Source: Colwellia sp. RSH04 (GTDB lineage: Bacteria; Pseudomonadota; Gammaproteobacteria; Enterobacterales; Alteromonadaceae). Taken from it: a DNA stretch of 64,000 bases. The notes under the pieces were generated by a model. That model was not told the DNA's origin. It saw nothing but the letters and a program-made list of their open reading frames with translations, and did not search any database. Below, in pieces: positions 62,351-64,000 of this stretch. Position 1 is the stretch's first letter. Each line of letters opens with the position of its first letter. The stretch lies in assembly GCF_003545765.1 (NCBI RefSeq), contig NZ_QXIO01000011.1:1-64000 (forward strand), given 5' to 3'. The translations under genes were made by a program, and so were the position numbers.

Positions 62351-63332
62351 GAATTTTTCCATGAGTATCCAGCGCCACAGCTTTAACTTGCTCAAACATA
62401 AAGTCGAGCGCCTTGTGGTCGGTAAACGCTTGCAGTATTTGTTGCCGAAACTCTTGCTCGGTGGCATTTTCTTTAGCGCAAATAAATGCCCACGGTAATA
62501 CAATGGCATCTTTGATTAGGTCTGCAATATCAAACACTAAAGCACCGCGTCTAGTTTTACCATGCATTACGGCAAAGCCATGAGGAATGCCTAATACCCA
62601 AAGAGTACAAGCGGCTAATCCATAGGCTAAGTAGTTGCCGTGGTTTAAAAAGTCGTTTGCTTTGTCTGTGCTATTTCTATCAAAGGCACGATGCTGACGT
62701 GTGAAGTTTTCTGTTTTGGTGGTGTTTGCGGCAAATTTGTAAAGTGCTTTGGTAAGCTGTGCTTCAGTAAGTAATAAATCAGCGGGTTTAGCTGCGGTAA
62801 GCATTCTGTCATTAAAGCGCTCTAGTGCGACTTCAATACTGCTATCCGCGGTTGTAAAACCTTCACTTTTTAACTCTCGATCACTTGTCCAAACTTTGTG
62901 TAAAAATTCAATACGTGCTTGTTGAAAGTACTTGGCGGCGGTTAAACGCTTTGCATCATCAAACCAAAATTTCATCCACCCTTGTAAATACTCGGTTGGA
63001 CGATATTCACTTTGTGGAGTAAACCATTCTATAGGTTGTTCTGTATCATTAGCCATATACAAGGGGGTACCACCACCACCTGAAAAACCAATAAGCACAC
63101 CTGCTTGGGCTAGCATTCTGACTGCTGCTTGGGTAATTGATGTGCCATTGCCTAATAACAGTATTGTGCTATTGGCAATAGGGATATTAAAGTATTGGTT
63201 TTCTTTGCTGGCCTCGGTTAGATATAAAACTCGGCCATCTTTTTGCATTACTCGACAATATTCTAAGTAATACATATTGGCGCGTTTTGAATGCAATATG
63301 CTCTTTAAATCTGAAGGTGATAAATCATTCAC
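62343..63332 (-). CDS. cas1: Cas1 integrase of type I-F
   Basis: The 329-residue integrase inserts new spacers at the leader end of the array. The metal ligands are visible as E190 (LLLTEAQL), H257 (AVMHGKTRRG) and D268 (LVFDIADL). The I-F signature GFSGGGGTPLY is near residue 85. First gene of the cas operon, followed with an 8-nt overlap by the zinc-ribbon gene. Confidence 0.97.
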   Translation of the reverse strand: MNDLSPSDLKSILHSKRANMYYLEYCRVMQKDGRVLYLTEASKENQYFNIPIANSTILLLGNGTSITQAAVRMLAQAGVLIGFSGGGGTPLYMANDTEQPIEWFTPQSEYRPTEYLQGWMKFWFDDAKRLTAAKYFQQARIEFLHKVWTSDRELKSEGFTTADSSIEVALERFNDRMLTAAKPADLLLTEAQLTKALYKFAANTTKTENFTRQHRAFDRNSTDKANDFLNHGNYLAYGLAACTLWVLGIPHGFAVMHGKTRRGALVFDIADLIKDAIVLPWAFICAKENATEQEFRQQILQAFTDHKALDFMFEQVKAVALDTHGKIHE

Positions 63333-64000
63333 TGTACTGCTACTTATTGTTTATTAATCTTGAAGCGTTAAACTTTATAGCCGATATTACCACTACCACT
63401 ATTTTTATTAGAAAGTGCCATAGAATATCAATTATGAACGCGATACTTCCTACACCAGTAAAAATAACGCTACTGACACACTTCGATAAGGTGAAATAAT
63501 TAAATTCACTATTTTGATTATAAAAAGTGTCTGTGCGCCAGCATTCGTCATCAAATTTTAAGACGTGTGGTTGTACTTTTTTGACTACATAATTGAGGCT
63601 GATAAAAGAGATGTTGCCTATATCCTTGGCTATAAAATTAAAGTATCCTAAAAGCTATTACGTGAGCTTTATTGCAAAATTTATCAGATACACAGTGAGT
63701 TGCAATAAAAATTTTATTTAATTGATTCTAAAATAGATTATTCGAATACTTTTTCATTACTTATTTAAATTAGCACTCGCTATTAACTGATAAATTCTAT
63801 AGTTTTCACTAGAACACTTGTATTTATCGATTCTTTATAACCTAATAACTTTTCGATTAGGGAAGTATAAAATTGTGTTTAAAAAGCTTACAACGTTACG
63901 GTTTTGCTATTTTAAAGCTCACTAATACTTTTAAAAATATTCTCTTCAAAAAACTCTTATCTTTCTTAGTTTCAAGGATTACAAGGGGTAGATATATACT
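63333..64000. other. Non-coding region upstream of the cas operon
   Basis: About 670 bp of AT-rich DNA contain no supported gene; short open frames on the plus strand are shadows of cas1 or chance. It should contain the cas promoter. I found no second array, tRNA or transposase. Confidence 0.5.

Overview
The window is AT-rich gammaproteobacterial DNA. Gene content and protein style (LolCDE, a LitR-like ECF sigma/ChrR lipid cluster, type I-F CRISPR, galactose operon with a sodium symporter, DUF2897, DUF3297, DUF2750) point to a marine Alteromonadales, most like Colwellia or Thalassotalea. The genus is an inference from protein style, not from a marker gene.

Layout. (1) 1-19.3 kb is accessory DNA. 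It holds a frameshifted XRE-type membrane regulator, an AraC regulator divergent from a three-gene membrane/exported operon, a stand-alone auxiliary tryptophanyl-tRNA synthetase, an HU protein, and an integrase module (XRE repressor, 47-bp palindrome, AlpA-like protein, tyrosine integrase, HD/OB exonuclease-like protein, unknown protein, AAA+ ATPase). It ends with a very large (about 1770-residue) tyrosine-recombinase-like protein translationally coupled to an unknown 250-residue protein. A decayed 3' half of tRNA-fMet at 19225-19262, just before an intact tRNA-fMet at 19327-19403, looks like the edge of an integrated element. (2) 19.5-37 kb is mostly housekeeping: a two-lobed periplasmic binding-like protein, galM, a sodium/sugar symporter, galK, galT and an AraC regulator, then lolCDE, a PilZ protein, a chemotaxis receptor, ppiC, carbonic anhydrase and HPPD. 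(3) 37-51 kb is an ECF sigma/ChrR (photo-oxidative stress type) regulon. One long minus-strand operon runs sigma, chrR, DUF523/DUF1722, photolyase, NTF2-like, SDR, FAD oxidoreductase, DUF1365 and Cfa-like methyltransferase. Neighbouring units encode a Lon-substrate-domain protein, a four-FAS1 lipoprotein, a TIGR01777 epimerase and DUF2878/chalcone-isomerase-like/DUF3833. I find one shared promoter motif (TGATC/TGAAC, 15-16 nt, CGTA) before five of these units. (4) 52.7-63.3 kb is a complete type I-F CRISPR-Cas locus: cas1, cas2-3, cas8f, cas5f, cas7f, cas6f and an array of 28 perfect repeats plus one degenerate repeat with 28 spacers of 32 bp.

Most notable for follow-up: a small zinc-ribbon gene inserted between cas1 and cas2-3 with overlapping ends on both sides; a CRISPR leader that carries a boxA-like element followed by a long hairpin and T7 run just before the first repeat; the giant multi-domain recombinase with its partner; and the ECF sigma regulon that can be read directly from its promoters.
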